64,000 nucleotides of DNA, from positions 1 through 64,000 of the forward strand of contig NZ_JAACZO010000043.1 in NCBI RefSeq assembly GCF_010993975.1, read 5' to 3'. Shown here one piece after another: positions 25,521 through 34,776 of this stretch. Below the pieces are notes generated by a model, which saw only the letters and a program-made list of their open reading frames with translations, was not told the DNA's origin and did no database searches. The stretch comes from Halomonas faecis. GTDB taxonomy: Bacteria; Pseudomonadota; Gammaproteobacteria; Pseudomonadales; Halomonadaceae. The first letter of the stretch is position 1. Each line of letters begins with the position of its first letter. A program made the position numbers and the translations under genes.

Positions 25521-26866
25521 TGAAAGCCATCAGGAGTCAGAAGGAAGAAGGTAGAGGGATGGCGGGGAAGGACGGAGTGAGACGTGAAGCGAAGGATGAC
25601 GACGATGCGAGCAGCATGCTGATGCATGACTTGGAACGAGCTGGCGATGCCGCCGAGGTGATCGTCGTCGGTGGGGGTATGGTGGGGGCCGCGCTGGCGG
25701 CATTGCTCGGCGAGGCCGGTGTGGCGGTGATGCTGCTCGATGCGCGGCCAAGGCCGCTGGATCGCGACACGGTGGGCTGTGGCCGGCCGGCGCGGCGAGT
25801 GAGTGCCATCACGCCCGTGTCACAGCGTCTGCTGGAGGGGCTCGGCGCTTGGCACTGGATGGCGGCCCGCCGCGTGACGCCCTATCGCTACATGCAGGTA
25901 TGGGATGCCGAGGGCAGTGGCGCGGTGCACTTTTCCGCCGACCAGGCCGGAGTGCCGGCACTGGGCCATATCGTCGAGAACGACGTGGTGCTGGCCGGGC
26001 TGGAGGCGCGCCTATGCGAGCTGCCTTGCGTGCGAGTTCGGCTGGGGGCTCGAGTCGCGGGAATGCACGAGACGCCACACGGCCGCGAGGTAGTGCTGGA
26101 GGACGGCGAACGGCTGGCAGCGCCCCTGGTGGTGGCTGCCGACGGTGCGCGCTCGCCGCTGCGCGACCTGGCCGGCATCGGCGTGGTGAGCCGTGAGACC
26201 GGCCACGTGGCCATGGTCACCACGGTGCGTACCGCGAAACCCCACGGTGGCGTGGCGCGCCAGACCTTTCTGTCCAGCGGGCCCTTGGCGTTCCTGCCGC
26301 TGACGGTGGACGGTGACGACCGCTTCTGCTCCATCGTGTGGTCCACGACGCCGGACGAGGCCGAACGGCTGGTCGCTCTGTCGCCCGAGGCGCTGGGCGA
26401 GGCGCTGACCATGGCCTTTGCCGGCGAGCTCGGTACGGTGAGCGTGGCGGACGAGGCCCTGGCGGTACCGCTCACCCAGCGTCATGCCGAGCGCTACGTG
26501 GCATCGGGCTTCGTCCTGGTGGGAGATGCCGCCCACACCATCCATCCGCTGGCCGGCCAGGGCGTGAACCTGGGACTGATGGATGTGGCGGTGCTCGCCG
26601 AGGAAGTGCTCGCGGCGCGGCGGCGCGGCATGCCACCGGGCGAGGTCAGTGCGCTGGCCCGCTATGCACGACGCCGGCGTGGCGACAATGCCGCCATGCT
26701 GGCGCTGATGGACGGCTTCCGGCTGCTGTTCGGTGCACGCCACCCGGCATTGACGGTGGCGCGCAACCTGGGCCTTTCCGGCGTCGACCGCCTGGTGCCC
26801 ATCAAGCGGCTGCTGATGCGCCAGGCGATTGGCGAGCGGGGGCGGTTGCCCCGGTCGTGTCGCTAA
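25520..26866 (+). CDS. ubiI: UbiI/VisC-family ubiquinone hydroxylase
   Basis: A second FAD-dependent hydroxylase of ubiquinone synthesis, 448 residues. VIVVGGGMVGAALAALLGEA binds FAD; AADGARSPLRDLAGI and LVGDAAHTIHPLAGQGVNLG are the DG and GD motifs. There is a roughly 45-residue hydrophilic Lys/Glu/Asp-rich N-terminal extension not usual for the family. Translation may start later, but the ATG overlaps the ubiH stop as TGATG, which supports coupling. It probably hydroxylates C5 of the ring. It converges with ctpA with a 4-bp overlap of stops. Confidence 0.88.
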   Translation: MKAIRSQKEEGRGMAGKDGVRREAKDDDDASSMLMHDLERAGDAAEVIVVGGGMVGAALAALLGEAGVAVMLLDARPRPLDRDTVGCGRPARRVSAITPVSQRLLEGLGAWHWMAARRVTPYRYMQVWDAEGSGAVHFSADQAGVPALGHIVENDVVLAGLEARLCELPCVRVRLGARVAGMHETPHGREVVLEDGERLAAPLVVAADGARSPLRDLAGIGVVSRETGHVAMVTTVRTAKPHGGVARQTFLSSGPLAFLPLTVDGDDRFCSIVWSTTPDEAERLVALSPEALGEALTMAFAGELGTVSVADEALAVPLTQRHAERYVASGFVLVGDAAHTIHPLAGQGVNLGLMDVAVLAEEVLAARRRGMPPGEVSALARYARRRRGDNAAMLALMDGFRLLFGARHPALTVARNLGLSGVDRLVPIKRLLMRQAIGERGRLPRSCR

Positions 26867-28185
26867 TCGCGCCGGGTGCGCTGGCCCACCACGTTCAGCG
26901 CCTTGAGCAGATTGAGTGCTTCGGCGAGCTGGTAATCCTCGCGTAGCCGCTCGCTCATTTCGCTGCGTTCGCGGGGCGCTTCGCGGGAGCGCAGGTGGCC
27001 CTCCAGGTCGGCTTCGCGTACGCCGATGTCCTGGCCCTCGGCCACTTCCAGCCGTCCGCGCACCACGTCGACGTCGGGCTCGATGCCCTGGGCCTGGATG
27101 GAACGCCCCTCGGGGGTGAAATAGAGCGCAGTGGTCAGCTTGAGGCCCTCGCCGTTGCCCAGCGGCATGATCTGCTGCACCGAGCCCTTGCCGAAGCTCT
27201 CGGTGCCCATGACCACGGCACGGCGTTGATCCTGCAGGGCACCGGCGACGATCTCCGCCGCAGACGCGCTGCCGCCATTGATCAGTACCACCAGCGGTAC
27301 GTCAGGCGCGGCCGTCTCGCGCTTGGCGGAGAAGCGCATTTCCGTGTCGGGCAGTCGCCCTTCGGTATAGACGATCAGCCCTTCTTCCAGGAAAGCGTCG
27401 GCGACGTCGACGGCGGCTTGCAGTACGCCACCGGGATTGTTGCGCAGGTCGAGCACCAGACCGTCGAGAGGCACGTCGGCGGCCAGCTCGCCCAGGGCTT
27501 CCACGACCTGCTCGCCGGTACGGCTCTGGAACTGACTCACCCGCAGGTAGCCGAAGCCCTCCTCCAGCAGCTCGTGCTTGACGCTTTCGGTGCGGATGAT
27601 CTCGCGGGTGATGGTGACGCGCCGCGGCGACTCCTCGCCACGGCGCAGGATGGTGATAGTGATGTCGCTACCCGGCTCGCCGCGCATCAGGGTCACCGCT
27701 TCCTGCAGTGACAGCGATTCGGTGGGCGTGTCGTCGATGCGCAGGATGACGTCCCGAGATTGCAGGCCGGCGCGGGAGGCCGGCGTGTCGTCGATGGGGG
27801 CGATGATGGTCAGTTGGCCATCCTGCATGCCCACCTCGATGCCGACGCCGCCGAATTCGCCCTGGGTCGACTCGCGCAGGCTCTCGAACTCCTCGCGGTC
27901 GAGGTAGGCGGAATGCGGGTCCAGTTCGCCGAGCATGCCGCGCATGGCGTTGCGCAGCAGGGTGCGGTCGTCGACGTCTTCGACGTAGGCGCGCTTGATG
28001 CGCTCGAATACCTCGGCAAAGGTCTGGACGTCTTCGACCGGCAGTTCGTCCACCGCCGGCATGTCGTCAGGCGTGGTCTGCGCAGCGAGTGGCAGGGGAG
28101 CCAGACAAAGCGCCAGCAGCGCCGTCAACAGCATCCGTCGGGGATGACGCGAGGCACGGCCAGCATGAGCGAGAGGTGACAGCAT
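26863..28185 (-). CDS. ctpA: Carboxyl-terminal processing protease, S41 family
   Basis: A periplasmic serine protease of 440 residues. It has an N-terminal signal sequence (LLTALLALCLAPLPLAAQ, ending near 36), a PDZ domain (about 115-185) and an S41 catalytic domain with Ser308 (NGGSASAAEI) and Lys333 (FGKGSVQQ). In Pseudomonas the equivalent CtpA, with its LbcA partner, degrades peptidoglycan hydrolases. The gene follows envC and gpmI on the same strand, the conserved gpmI-envC-ctpA order. Confidence 0.93.
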   Translation of the reverse strand: MLSPLAHAGRASRHPRRMLLTALLALCLAPLPLAAQTTPDDMPAVDELPVEDVQTFAEVFERIKRAYVEDVDDRTLLRNAMRGMLGELDPHSAYLDREEFESLRESTQGEFGGVGIEVGMQDGQLTIIAPIDDTPASRAGLQSRDVILRIDDTPTESLSLQEAVTLMRGEPGSDITITILRRGEESPRRVTITREIIRTESVKHELLEEGFGYLRVSQFQSRTGEQVVEALGELAADVPLDGLVLDLRNNPGGVLQAAVDVADAFLEEGLIVYTEGRLPDTEMRFSAKRETAAPDVPLVVLINGGSASAAEIVAGALQDQRRAVVMGTESFGKGSVQQIMPLGNGEGLKLTTALYFTPEGRSIQAQGIEPDVDVVRGRLEVAEGQDIGVREADLEGHLRSREAPRERSEMSERLREDYQLAEALNLLKALNVVGQRTRRD

Positions 28186-28259
28186 GCGAACTCCGCAAAG
28201 TCAGGAGGCAGGGCAGCCCAGCATAGCCCGCGCCTCGGTGCTTGTGAAAGAGGCGGTGC

Positions 28260-29399
28260 CTACCGCCGGGCGATCCATGCCTGGGGGTCGATGGGTTTGC
28301 CCTCCCGGCGGACTTCGAAGTAGAGCGCGGGCTGACGCTGGCCGCCGCTCACGCCGACCGCGCCGAGGCTGTCGCCTCGCGACAGGGCTTCGCCGACGCT
28401 GGCCTCGAAGTGTTGAAGATGGGCGTAGAGTGTCATCACCTGGTCGCCGTGGTCGACGATCAGCAGGTTGCCGAAACCGCGCATCCACTCGGCGAAGACC
28501 ACCCGGCCCGCATGCACGGCCGTGACGGGGGTGCCTTCCGCGGCGCGAATCAGCAGCCCGTTGCGATGCACGCCATTGCTGTTGCCGAAGGTGGCGGAAA
28601 GCTCGCCTTCCACCGGCCACGGAAGTTCGCCCTGGGTTCGGGCGATGGCGGTGGAGGGCGGGGGGCGTTCGAGCCGTGCCAGCTCCTGACGAATGGCTTC
28701 CAGGCGTTGCTCGGCGGCTTCGCGGTCCTGCTCGAGCGCCGCCAGACGCGCTCGTTCGCTGCCGTGGCGTGCCGCCAGGGCGGCCACCAGCTGCTCGCGT
28801 TCGGCGACCTGCTCGGCCAGCTCGGCGCTGCGCTCGGCAAGGGAGTCAGCCAGGGAGTCGAGGCGCTGGCGCTGCTCGCGCCGCTCGCGCTGGTTGGCGT
28901 CGAGTGCGGCGTCGAGTTCGGCGATGGCATCCAGCCGGGCGTGGCGTGCTTCAGCCAGGCGGTTGAGATAAGTCTGCAGGCGGTCGAGACGCGCCGGGTC
29001 GTCCTGGTTGAGCAGCAGTTTGAGCTGAGGCGTCAGGCCCAAACGGTAGAGAGCGTCGAGCTGGGTGCGCAGCGCCTCGACCTGGTCGCTGCGTTCTGCT
29101 TCGAGCCCTTCGCGAGCGGTCTCCAGCTCGGCGAGCTCGGCATCGACCTGGCGCCGCTCGGCCTGGATGGCATCGAGGCGGCGGTGGGTCTCGGCCAGCG
29201 CCGTTTCCACGTCGCGCAGTGCCTGGGTGGCCTCGTCCTGGGCTTCGCGGGTCGTGGCGAGGCGCTGGCTGGCCGACTCGATGGCCGTGCCGATGGCGTC
29301 GAGGCGTTCGCGCGCCTCGCGCTCGCTGGGCTGGGCGAGCAGTGGAGAGGACGCCGTGGCGAGCGCGAGGACGACGAGTCGGAGATACCCTCGGAGCAT
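28260..29399 (-). CDS. envC: Murein hydrolase activator EnvC
   Basis: A periplasmic activator of cell-division amidases, 379 residues. Residues 1-22 are a signal peptide, about 25-255 a long coiled coil rich in Glu, Arg, Leu and Ala, and about 270-375 a LytM/M23 domain. The catalytic metal ligands are incomplete: NGVHRNGLLI lacks the usual Asp after His, and LYFEVR replaces L-H-F-E. This is what is expected for a non-enzymatic activator. It lies between gpmI and ctpA, 16 bp from the gpmI stop. Confidence 0.92.
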   Translation of the reverse strand: MLRGYLRLVVLALATASSPLLAQPSEREARERLDAIGTAIESASQRLATTREAQDEATQALRDVETALAETHRRLDAIQAERRQVDAELAELETAREGLEAERSDQVEALRTQLDALYRLGLTPQLKLLLNQDDPARLDRLQTYLNRLAEARHARLDAIAELDAALDANQRERREQRQRLDSLADSLAERSAELAEQVAEREQLVAALAARHGSERARLAALEQDREAAEQRLEAIRQELARLERPPPSTAIARTQGELPWPVEGELSATFGNSNGVHRNGLLIRAAEGTPVTAVHAGRVVFAEWMRGFGNLLIVDHGDQVMTLYAHLQHFEASVGEALSRGDSLGAVGVSGGQRQPALYFEVRREGKPIDPQAWIARR

Positions 29400-29415
29400 G
29401 GAAGGCGCGAGGCGC

Positions 29416-30996
29416 TCAGTCTGTCGACTCGAGCAACACCCGGCCGGTCATTTCCTCGGGTATCGGCTGCGCCATCAGAGTCAGCAGAGTCGGGGCGATG
29501 TCGCACAGGCGGCCATCGTCCAGCAGGCGTAGCGGTTGCGCTCCCACGTAGATCAGCGGCACCGGAAAGGTGGTGTGGGCCGTCTGGGGCGCACCGGTCT
29601 CGGGGTGGACCATCTGCTCGGCGTTGCCGTGGTCGGCGGTGATCAGACAGGCGCCGCCGACGCGCTCGATGGCTTCCACGACGCGTGCCACGCAGGCGTC
29701 CACCGCTTCGATGGCCTGGACGGCGGCGTCGAAGTCGCCGGTATGGCCGACCATGTCGCCATTGGCGTAGTTGCACACCACCAGGTCGAAGGTTTCGGCG
29801 TCGATGGCCTCGACCAGCCGGTCGGTGACCTCGACGGCGCTCATTTCCGGCTTTTCGTCATAGGTGCGCACGTCCTTGGGCGAGGGCACCAGGATTCGGG
29901 TTTCGCCGCGGTACTCCGCTTCGCGCCCGCCGGAGAAGAAAAAGGTGACGTGGGCGTACTTCTCGGTCTCGGCGATGCGCAGCTGGGTCAGGCCACGGCC
30001 TTCCATCACCTCACCGAGGGTGTTGTGTAGCGCCACGGGCGGGAAGGCGGCCGGAGCGGGGATGTCCGCGGCATACTGGGTCAGCGTGACCAGGCTGCCG
30101 CTGGCAAGCGTGGGGCGTTGGCGGCGTTCGAAACCGGAAAAGTCGTCCTCGACGAAGGCGCGGGTCAGCTCCCGGGCACGGTCGGCGCGGAAGTTCATGA
30201 AGAAGGCGGCGTCGCCGTCGTCGATGGTGACCGGCCCACTCCCGTCGTGGATGGCGGTGGCGGCGACGAACTCGTCGGTTTCGCCGCGATCGTAGGCAGC
30301 CTCGAGCCCGGCTTTGGCGCTGGCTGCGGTGAAATCGCCCTGGCCGTCGGTGAGCAGGCGGTAGGCCTTCTCGATGCGCTCCCAGCGGTTGTCGCGGTCC
30401 ATGGAATAGTAGCGGCCGATCAGCGAGACGACCCGGCCGTTGCCGGCGCCCACCAGTTCTGCGAGGCGCGTTTCGGTGCGCTCCAGCGAGGCGTTGGCGC
30501 TCTTGGGAGCGGTGTCGCGGCCGTCGAGGAAAGCGTGCACGTAGATGCGCGTGGCACCACGCCGTGCGGCCAGCTCGGCCATGGCCAGGATGTGGTCTTC
30601 GTGGCTGTGCACTCCGCCGGGCGAGAGCAGGCCCAGCAGGTGCACAGCCTTGCCTGCGGCCACGGCGGTATCGATGGGATCGGTGAGGGTATCGATGGCA
30701 TCGAGACCGCCCTCTTCCACTGCCTTGGTGATGCGCGTGAAGTCCTGGTAGACGATGCGCCCGGCACCCAGGTTCATGTGGCCGACCTCGGAGTTGCCCA
30801 TCTGGCCGTCGGGCAGGCCCACATGGCGGCCGTCGGTGTGGATCAGGGTGTGCGGTCGCTCGGCCCACAGGCGGTCGAGGGTCGGGGTGCGTGCGGCAGT
30901 GACGGCGTTGCTTTCGCGGTCGGTGTTGTGACCGTAACCGTCGAGTATGATCAGCGCTACCGGGCGCGGTGCGGCGGAAGGAGAAGCGGTCGTCAT
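29416..30996 (-). CDS. gpmI: 2,3-bisphosphoglycerate-independent phosphoglycerate mutase
   Basis: GpmI interconverts 3- and 2-phosphoglycerate in glycolysis, using two manganese ions and a phosphoserine. The 526-residue protein begins with [12 protein letters not shown], with a metal Asp, followed by the catalytic serine in [28 protein letters not shown], and the C-terminal [13 protein letters not shown] and [10 protein letters not shown] metal sites. The ATG at 30996 gives the usual length; the upstream extension is unrelated. It is first in gpmI-envC-ctpA and divergent from the rhodanese gene. Confidence 0.95.
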   Translation of the reverse strand: MTTASPSAAPRPVALIILDGYGHNTDRESNAVTAARTPTLDRLWAERPHTLIHTDGRHVGLPDGQMGNSEVGHMNLGAGRIVYQDFTRITKAVEEGGLDAIDTLTDPIDTAVAAGKAVHLLGLLSPGGVHSHEDHILAMAELAARRGATRIYVHAFLDGRDTAPKSANASLERTETRLAELVGAGNGRVVSLIGRYYSMDRDNRWERIEKAYRLLTDGQGDFTAASAKAGLEAAYDRGETDEFVAATAIHDGSGPVTIDDGDAAFFMNFRADRARELTRAFVEDDFSGFERRQRPTLASGSLVTLTQYAADIPAPAAFPPVALHNTLGEVMEGRGLTQLRIAETEKYAHVTFFFSGGREAEYRGETRILVPSPKDVRTYDEKPEMSAVEVTDRLVEAIDAETFDLVVCNYANGDMVGHTGDFDAAVQAIEAVDACVARVVEAIERVGGACLITADHGNAEQMVHPETGAPQTAHTTFPVPLIYVGAQPLRLLDDGRLCDIAPTLLTLMAQPIPEEMTGRVLLESTD

Positions 30997-31199
30997 GTCG
31001 GGAAGGCCTCGTGTTGGTCTCGGCACGGCCCGCCATCGGTCTCGGCGACGGGGTCGCGACTTGCATCGGCTTGCGGCATCATAACGCACGGCACGCTTGG
31101 CCGTCATGACGACGGCAGCGAGCCTCGCGCCCTTTCGTGTATACTGGGCGCCGCCCAGTATTGCTCAACCGTGTACCCGACCCAGAGTGTCCCGGACCC

Positions 31200-31622
31200 A
31201 TGATCGATCAGCTGTTCGAATTCGTGCAGAATCACCCGCTGTTGGTAGCCGCCTTTCTGATGGTGCTGGCGGCGTGGATCTTCTACGAGGCTCGCAACGC
31301 CTCTTCCAGCGGCGTGAACTCCAGCCAGGCGACGCAGCTGATCAACCGCGAGGATGCGGTGGTGGTGGATACCCGCGAAGCCGGCGACTTCAAGGCCGGC
31401 CATATCGCCGGGGCGCGCAACATCCCCCAGAGTCGCATCGACAACCGCATGAACGAGCTCGACAAGGTCAAGGACAAGCCGATCATCGTGGTGTGCAAGA
31501 GCGGGCAGAGTTCCGGCGTTACCGTGGCCAAGCTCACCAAGGCCGGCTTTGCGCGGGTCTTCAAGCTCAAGGGCGGCATGGCGCAGTGGCAGGCGGATGG
31601 CCTGCCGGTGGTCAAGAAATAA
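31200..31622 (+). CDS. Membrane-anchored rhodanese-like protein (YibN type)
   Basis: A 140-residue protein with one N-terminal membrane helix (HPLLVAAFLMVLAAWIFYEA) and a rhodanese domain (about 45-138) whose active cysteine is in VVCKSGQSSG. The family is expected to carry persulfide sulfur; the partner is unknown. The YibN-SecB neighbourhood is conserved in gammaproteobacteria. A -10-like TATACT at 31140-31145 lies upstream without a clear -35. The ATG at 31200 was chosen because it starts the membrane helix. Confidence 0.88.
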   Translation: MIDQLFEFVQNHPLLVAAFLMVLAAWIFYEARNASSSGVNSSQATQLINREDAVVVDTREAGDFKAGHIAGARNIPQSRIDNRMNELDKVKDKPIIVVCKSGQSSGVTVAKLTKAGFARVFKLKGGMAQWQADGLPVVKK

Positions 31623-31652
31623 TTCATTCCAGCGACGCAAAGGATCATTCCC

Positions 31653-32180
31653 ATGGCGGAAGAGAACAGCCAGAACGGCGGCGGCGAGAGCCAGGCCGCC
31701 GGCCAGCAGAACCAGCAACAGCTGCAGTTCGCCGTGCAGCGCGTCTACGTCAAGGACATCTCCTTCGAGGCGCCCAACTCCCCGGCGGTCTTCCAGCAGC
31801 CGTTCAAGCCCAAGGTCGGCGTGGACCTCAACTCATCGAGCCAGAAAGTCGGCGACGACCTCTACGAGGTCACGCTCAAGGTCACGGCCCAGGTCACCCA
31901 TAGCGAAGAGGGCACTACTTCCTTCCTCGCCGAAATCGAGCAGGCCGGCCTGTTCCGCATCAGCGGCATCGAGGGCTCGCAGCTCGAGCACACCCTGGGC
32001 GCCTTCTGCCCCAACATGCTGTTTCCCTATGCCCGCGAGTGCATCGACAACCTGGTCAATCGCGGCGGCTTCCCGCCGCTGATGCTGGCGCCGGTCAACT
32101 TCGAGGCGATCTACGCCCAGAAGAAGAAACGTGCTGCCGAGCAGGCCCAGCAGGATGCCGGCGGGCAGACCACCCAGTAA
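31653..32180 (+). CDS. secB: Protein-export chaperone SecB
   Basis: SecB keeps preproteins unfolded and hands them to SecA. The 175-residue protein contains FAVQRVYVKDISFEAPNSP, VTLKVTAQV and LGAFCPNMLFPYARECIDNL, all SecB hallmarks. It carries unusually long Gln/Gly/Ala-rich ends, about 25 residues at the N terminus and 15 at the C terminus, compared with E. coli (155). AAAGGA precedes the ATG. It lies 30 bp after the rhodanese gene. Confidence 0.96.
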   Translation: MAEENSQNGGGESQAAGQQNQQQLQFAVQRVYVKDISFEAPNSPAVFQQPFKPKVGVDLNSSSQKVGDDLYEVTLKVTAQVTHSEEGTTSFLAEIEQAGLFRISGIEGSQLEHTLGAFCPNMLFPYARECIDNLVNRGGFPPLMLAPVNFEAIYAQKKKRAAEQAQQDAGGQTTQ

Positions 32181-32193
32181 CGGCGGTCGAGCC

Positions 32194-32925
32194 GTGGCAT
32201 CGAGAGCTCCACGCATCCACGTCGCCGCCGACTTCCGTATCGGCGGCGACGTCGTTCTGCCGGAAGGCCCCGCCCGCCACGTGGCACGAGTGTTGCGCCT
32301 GGGGCCGGGCGCGTCGCTGATCCTGTTCGATGGCGCTGGGCGGGAGGCGCGCGCTGTGCTCGTCGAAGCCGGCCGCAAGCAGGTGGTGGCACATGTCGAG
32401 GCGCTCGTGCCGGGGCAAAGCGAATCGCCGCTGGCCGTTCATCTGGGGCAGGCGATCGCCAAGGGCGACCGTATGGACTACGCCATCCAGAAGGCCGTGG
32501 AGCTGGGCGTGGCCGCCATCACGCCGCTGCATACCGAACACGGCGACGTGCGCCTCAAGGGCGATCGTGCCGCCAAGAGACTCGCCCACTGGCAGGCGGT
32601 GGCAGCCAGCGCCTGCGAGCAGTGCGGGCGCGCCGTGGTGCCGCGCGTCCACCCGCCAGCGGGGCTCGACGACTGGCTTTCCGCCCGCCACGAAACGCTG
32701 CGTCTGGTGCTCCATCCCGGCACTGCGGGGGCGCTCGAGCGTGGTGAGGTGCCTGCCGCCGTCGCCCTGCTGATCGGCCCCGAAGGCGGGCTGGCCGAGC
32801 CGGAGGTCGAGGCCGCCCAAGCGGCGGGGTTTGCTCCGCTGGGGCTCGGTCCGCGCATCCTGCGTACCGAGACCGCGCCAGTGGTGGCGCTTTCTCTGTT
32901 GCAGCACCGCTTTGGCGACCTCTGA
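32194..32925 (+). CDS. rsmE: 16S rRNA m3U1498 methyltransferase
   Basis: RsmE methylates U1498 of 16S rRNA using S-adenosylmethionine. It is a SPOUT-fold enzyme whose C-terminal trefoil knot is marked by LLIGPEGGLAEPEVEAA and LGPRILRTETAPVVALSLLQ; an N-terminal PUA-like domain starts at RIHVAADFRIGG. I chose GTG 32194 because it gives 243 residues, the usual length, and avoids a long overlap with secB. Confidence 0.93.
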   Translation: MASRAPRIHVAADFRIGGDVVLPEGPARHVARVLRLGPGASLILFDGAGREARAVLVEAGRKQVVAHVEALVPGQSESPLAVHLGQAIAKGDRMDYAIQKAVELGVAAITPLHTEHGDVRLKGDRAAKRLAHWQAVAASACEQCGRAVVPRVHPPAGLDDWLSARHETLRLVLHPGTAGALERGEVPAAVALLIGPEGGLAEPEVEAAQAAGFAPLGLGPRILRTETAPVVALSLLQHRFGDL

Positions 32926-32964
32926 ACGTTATCGCCCCTTTTCTCTGCCGATGGAGTCGCTGCC

Positions 32965-33675
32965 ATGCCCGATTCACGAGACTCGCGATCTTCCCGCTTC
33001 GCGACTTCCGGTCCTCGTCGCGCACGCACGCCGAAGGCCCAGATCGGCGAGGTCGCCTATCTCGAGGTGGTCGTCGTCAACGATACCGGCGCCTTCCTCG
33101 ATTGGGGGCATCCCCGCGATCTGCTGTTGCCCTTCGGCGAGCAGCGCTTTCGCCCCACGCCGGGCAAACGGGTGCTGGTGCGCATCTACGAGGATCAGCA
33201 GGGGCGGCCGGTGGCCTCGCAGAAGCTCGACCGTTTCGTGCAGGACGCGGCGAAGGGGCTGGCGCCGGGCGACCAAGTCGAACTGGTGGTCGCCGATCAC
33301 ACCGATCTGGGCGTCAAGGCAGTGGTCGATCACCGTTTCTGGGGGCTGCTCTATCGCGATGACATGACCCGGCCAGTGCGCCGCGGACAGCGCCTCACGG
33401 GGTTCGTCAAACGTGTGCGCGACGATGGGCGGCTGGATCTCTCGTTGTTGCCGCCGGGAGCAGCGCGCCTCGATGCGGTGGGCGAGCGGGTGCTCGAGGC
33501 GCTGCGCAAAAGCGGTGGGTACTTGCCTCTGGCGGACAAGAGTCCGGCGCACGAGATTAAAGCACGCCTGGGAGTGAGCAAGAGTGCCTTCAAGCAGGCC
33601 ATCGGGCGGCTCTACAAGGAGCAACGCATCACCATCGAAGCGAGCGGCATTCGCCTGGTGCCCGGCAGGGAGTAG
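32965..33675 (+). CDS. S1-like RNA-binding protein (CvfB/YitL type)
   Basis: A 236-residue protein related to CvfB. S1-like folds are seen in GEVAYLEVVVVNDTGAFLDW and LPFGEQR and in PVRRGQRLTGFVKRVRDDGR and LDLSLLP. A winged-helix end follows (GYLPLADKSPAHEIKARLGV and SKSAFKQAIGRLYKEQRI). It is shorter than Gram-positive CvfB (about 300). RNA binding is the likely activity; the target is unknown. The first 25 residues are basic and probably disordered. The 115-bp gap to gshB carries a promoter. Confidence 0.82.
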   Translation: MPDSRDSRSSRFATSGPRRARTPKAQIGEVAYLEVVVVNDTGAFLDWGHPRDLLLPFGEQRFRPTPGKRVLVRIYEDQQGRPVASQKLDRFVQDAAKGLAPGDQVELVVADHTDLGVKAVVDHRFWGLLYRDDMTRPVRRGQRLTGFVKRVRDDGRLDLSLLPPGAARLDAVGERVLEALRKSGGYLPLADKSPAHEIKARLGVSKSAFKQAIGRLYKEQRITIEASGIRLVPGRE

Positions 33676-33728
33676 TCCAGGATCGTTGCCGGCACCTCAG
33701 CAGCATTGCCCAGCGACTCCTAGGCGCC

Positions 33729-33757
33729 TTGGTGTCGCCAGGGGGCTCGGGCATACT
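33729..33757 (+). promoter_or_regulatory. Sigma70-type promoter of gshB
   Basis: TTGGTG at 33729 and CATACT at 33752 are 17 bp apart, 33 bp before the gshB ATG. Both hexamers deviate from consensus. Confidence 0.5.
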
Positions 33758-33790
33758 GCGTCTGACCACTGATTCGACCGGATACCGATC

Positions 33791-34762
33791 ATGAGCGAAC
33801 GCGCCCTCCACGTCGGGGTGGTGATGGATCCCATCGCCGACCTCGCCTACAAGAAGGACACCACCCTGGCCATGCTGTGGGCGGCCCAGGCGCGCGGCTG
33901 GACGCTGCACTACCTGGAGCCGGAAGACCTCTTTTTGCGCGATGGCCGTGCCTTCGGCCAGCTGCGTGAGCTCGAGGCGTTTCGCGACCCGGCGCACTGG
34001 TACGCCCTGGGTGAGCCGGAGACGCGTCCGCTGGCCGAGCTCGACGTCATCCTGATGCGCCAGGATCCGCCGGTGGACGATCACTTTCTCAATGCCGTGC
34101 ACCTGCTGGGCTTCGCCGAGCGCGAGGGGGTGCTGGTGGTCAACCCCACCCGGGCGCTGCTCGAGTGCAACGAGAAGCTGTTCGCTCAGCAGTTCCCGCA
34201 CTGCTGCACGCCGACGGTGGTCACCTGCCGCGAGTCGGTGCTGCGTGACTTCCATGCCGAGCATGGCGACGTCATCCTCAAGCCGCTGGATGGCATGGGG
34301 GGCAGCGGGATCTTTCACGTCCAGCCCGAGGGTCGCAATCTCGGTGCCATCATCGAGCTGCTGACCGAGCGCGGCCGACGCCAGATCATGGCCCAGCGCT
34401 ATATCCCCGAGATCCGCGACGGCGACACGCGCATCCTGCTGGTGGATGGCGAACCGGTGCCCTTCGGCCTGGCTCGCGTGCCCATGGCCGGGGAAACGCG
34501 CGGCAACTTGGCGGCCGGCGGTCAGGGTATTAGCCGCGAGCTCACCGACCGCGACCACTGGCTGGTCAGTCAGGTGCAGCCGATGATTCGTGACAAGGGG
34601 CTGCTGTTCGTGGGCCTCGACGTCATCGGCGACTACATCACCGAGATCAACGTGACCAGCCCCACCTGCGTGCGCGAAATCGACGACCAGCGCGGCACCG
34701 ACATCGCCGGCCTGCTGATGGATGCCATTCTCCGGCGCCTGGCCGCGCAGCGCCGCGTCTAG
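33791..34762 (+). CDS. gshB: Glutathione synthetase
   Basis: GshB joins gamma-glutamylcysteine and glycine with ATP. It is an ATP-grasp enzyme of 323 residues: VVMDPIADLAYKKDTTLAML at the N terminus, LMRQDPPVDDHFLNAVHLL, the ATP lysine in VILKPLDGMGGSGIFHV, and the C-terminal INVTSPTCVREID. It heads the conserved gshB-tonB-yqgE-ruvX block. Confidence 0.96.
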   Translation: MSERALHVGVVMDPIADLAYKKDTTLAMLWAAQARGWTLHYLEPEDLFLRDGRAFGQLRELEAFRDPAHWYALGEPETRPLAELDVILMRQDPPVDDHFLNAVHLLGFAEREGVLVVNPTRALLECNEKLFAQQFPHCCTPTVVTCRESVLRDFHAEHGDVILKPLDGMGGSGIFHVQPEGRNLGAIIELLTERGRRQIMAQRYIPEIRDGDTRILLVDGEPVPFGLARVPMAGETRGNLAAGGQGISRELTDRDHWLVSQVQPMIRDKGLLFVGLDVIGDYITEINVTSPTCVREIDDQRGTDIAGLLMDAILRRLAAQRRV

Positions 34763-34776
34763 GCAGAGGACGTGTC

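Noticed and set aside
28260-29399. EnvC LytM domain as an active endopeptidase
   Set aside because: Metal-ligand positions are substituted, as in known EnvC activators, so enzymatic activity is not claimed.
31140-31145. TATACT upstream of the rhodanese gene, with a similar one at 52807 before xseB and GTATAC at 6123 near hldD/glyQ
   Set aside because: Each is a good -10 but none has a -35 hexamer at 16-18 bp, so I do not list them as promoters.
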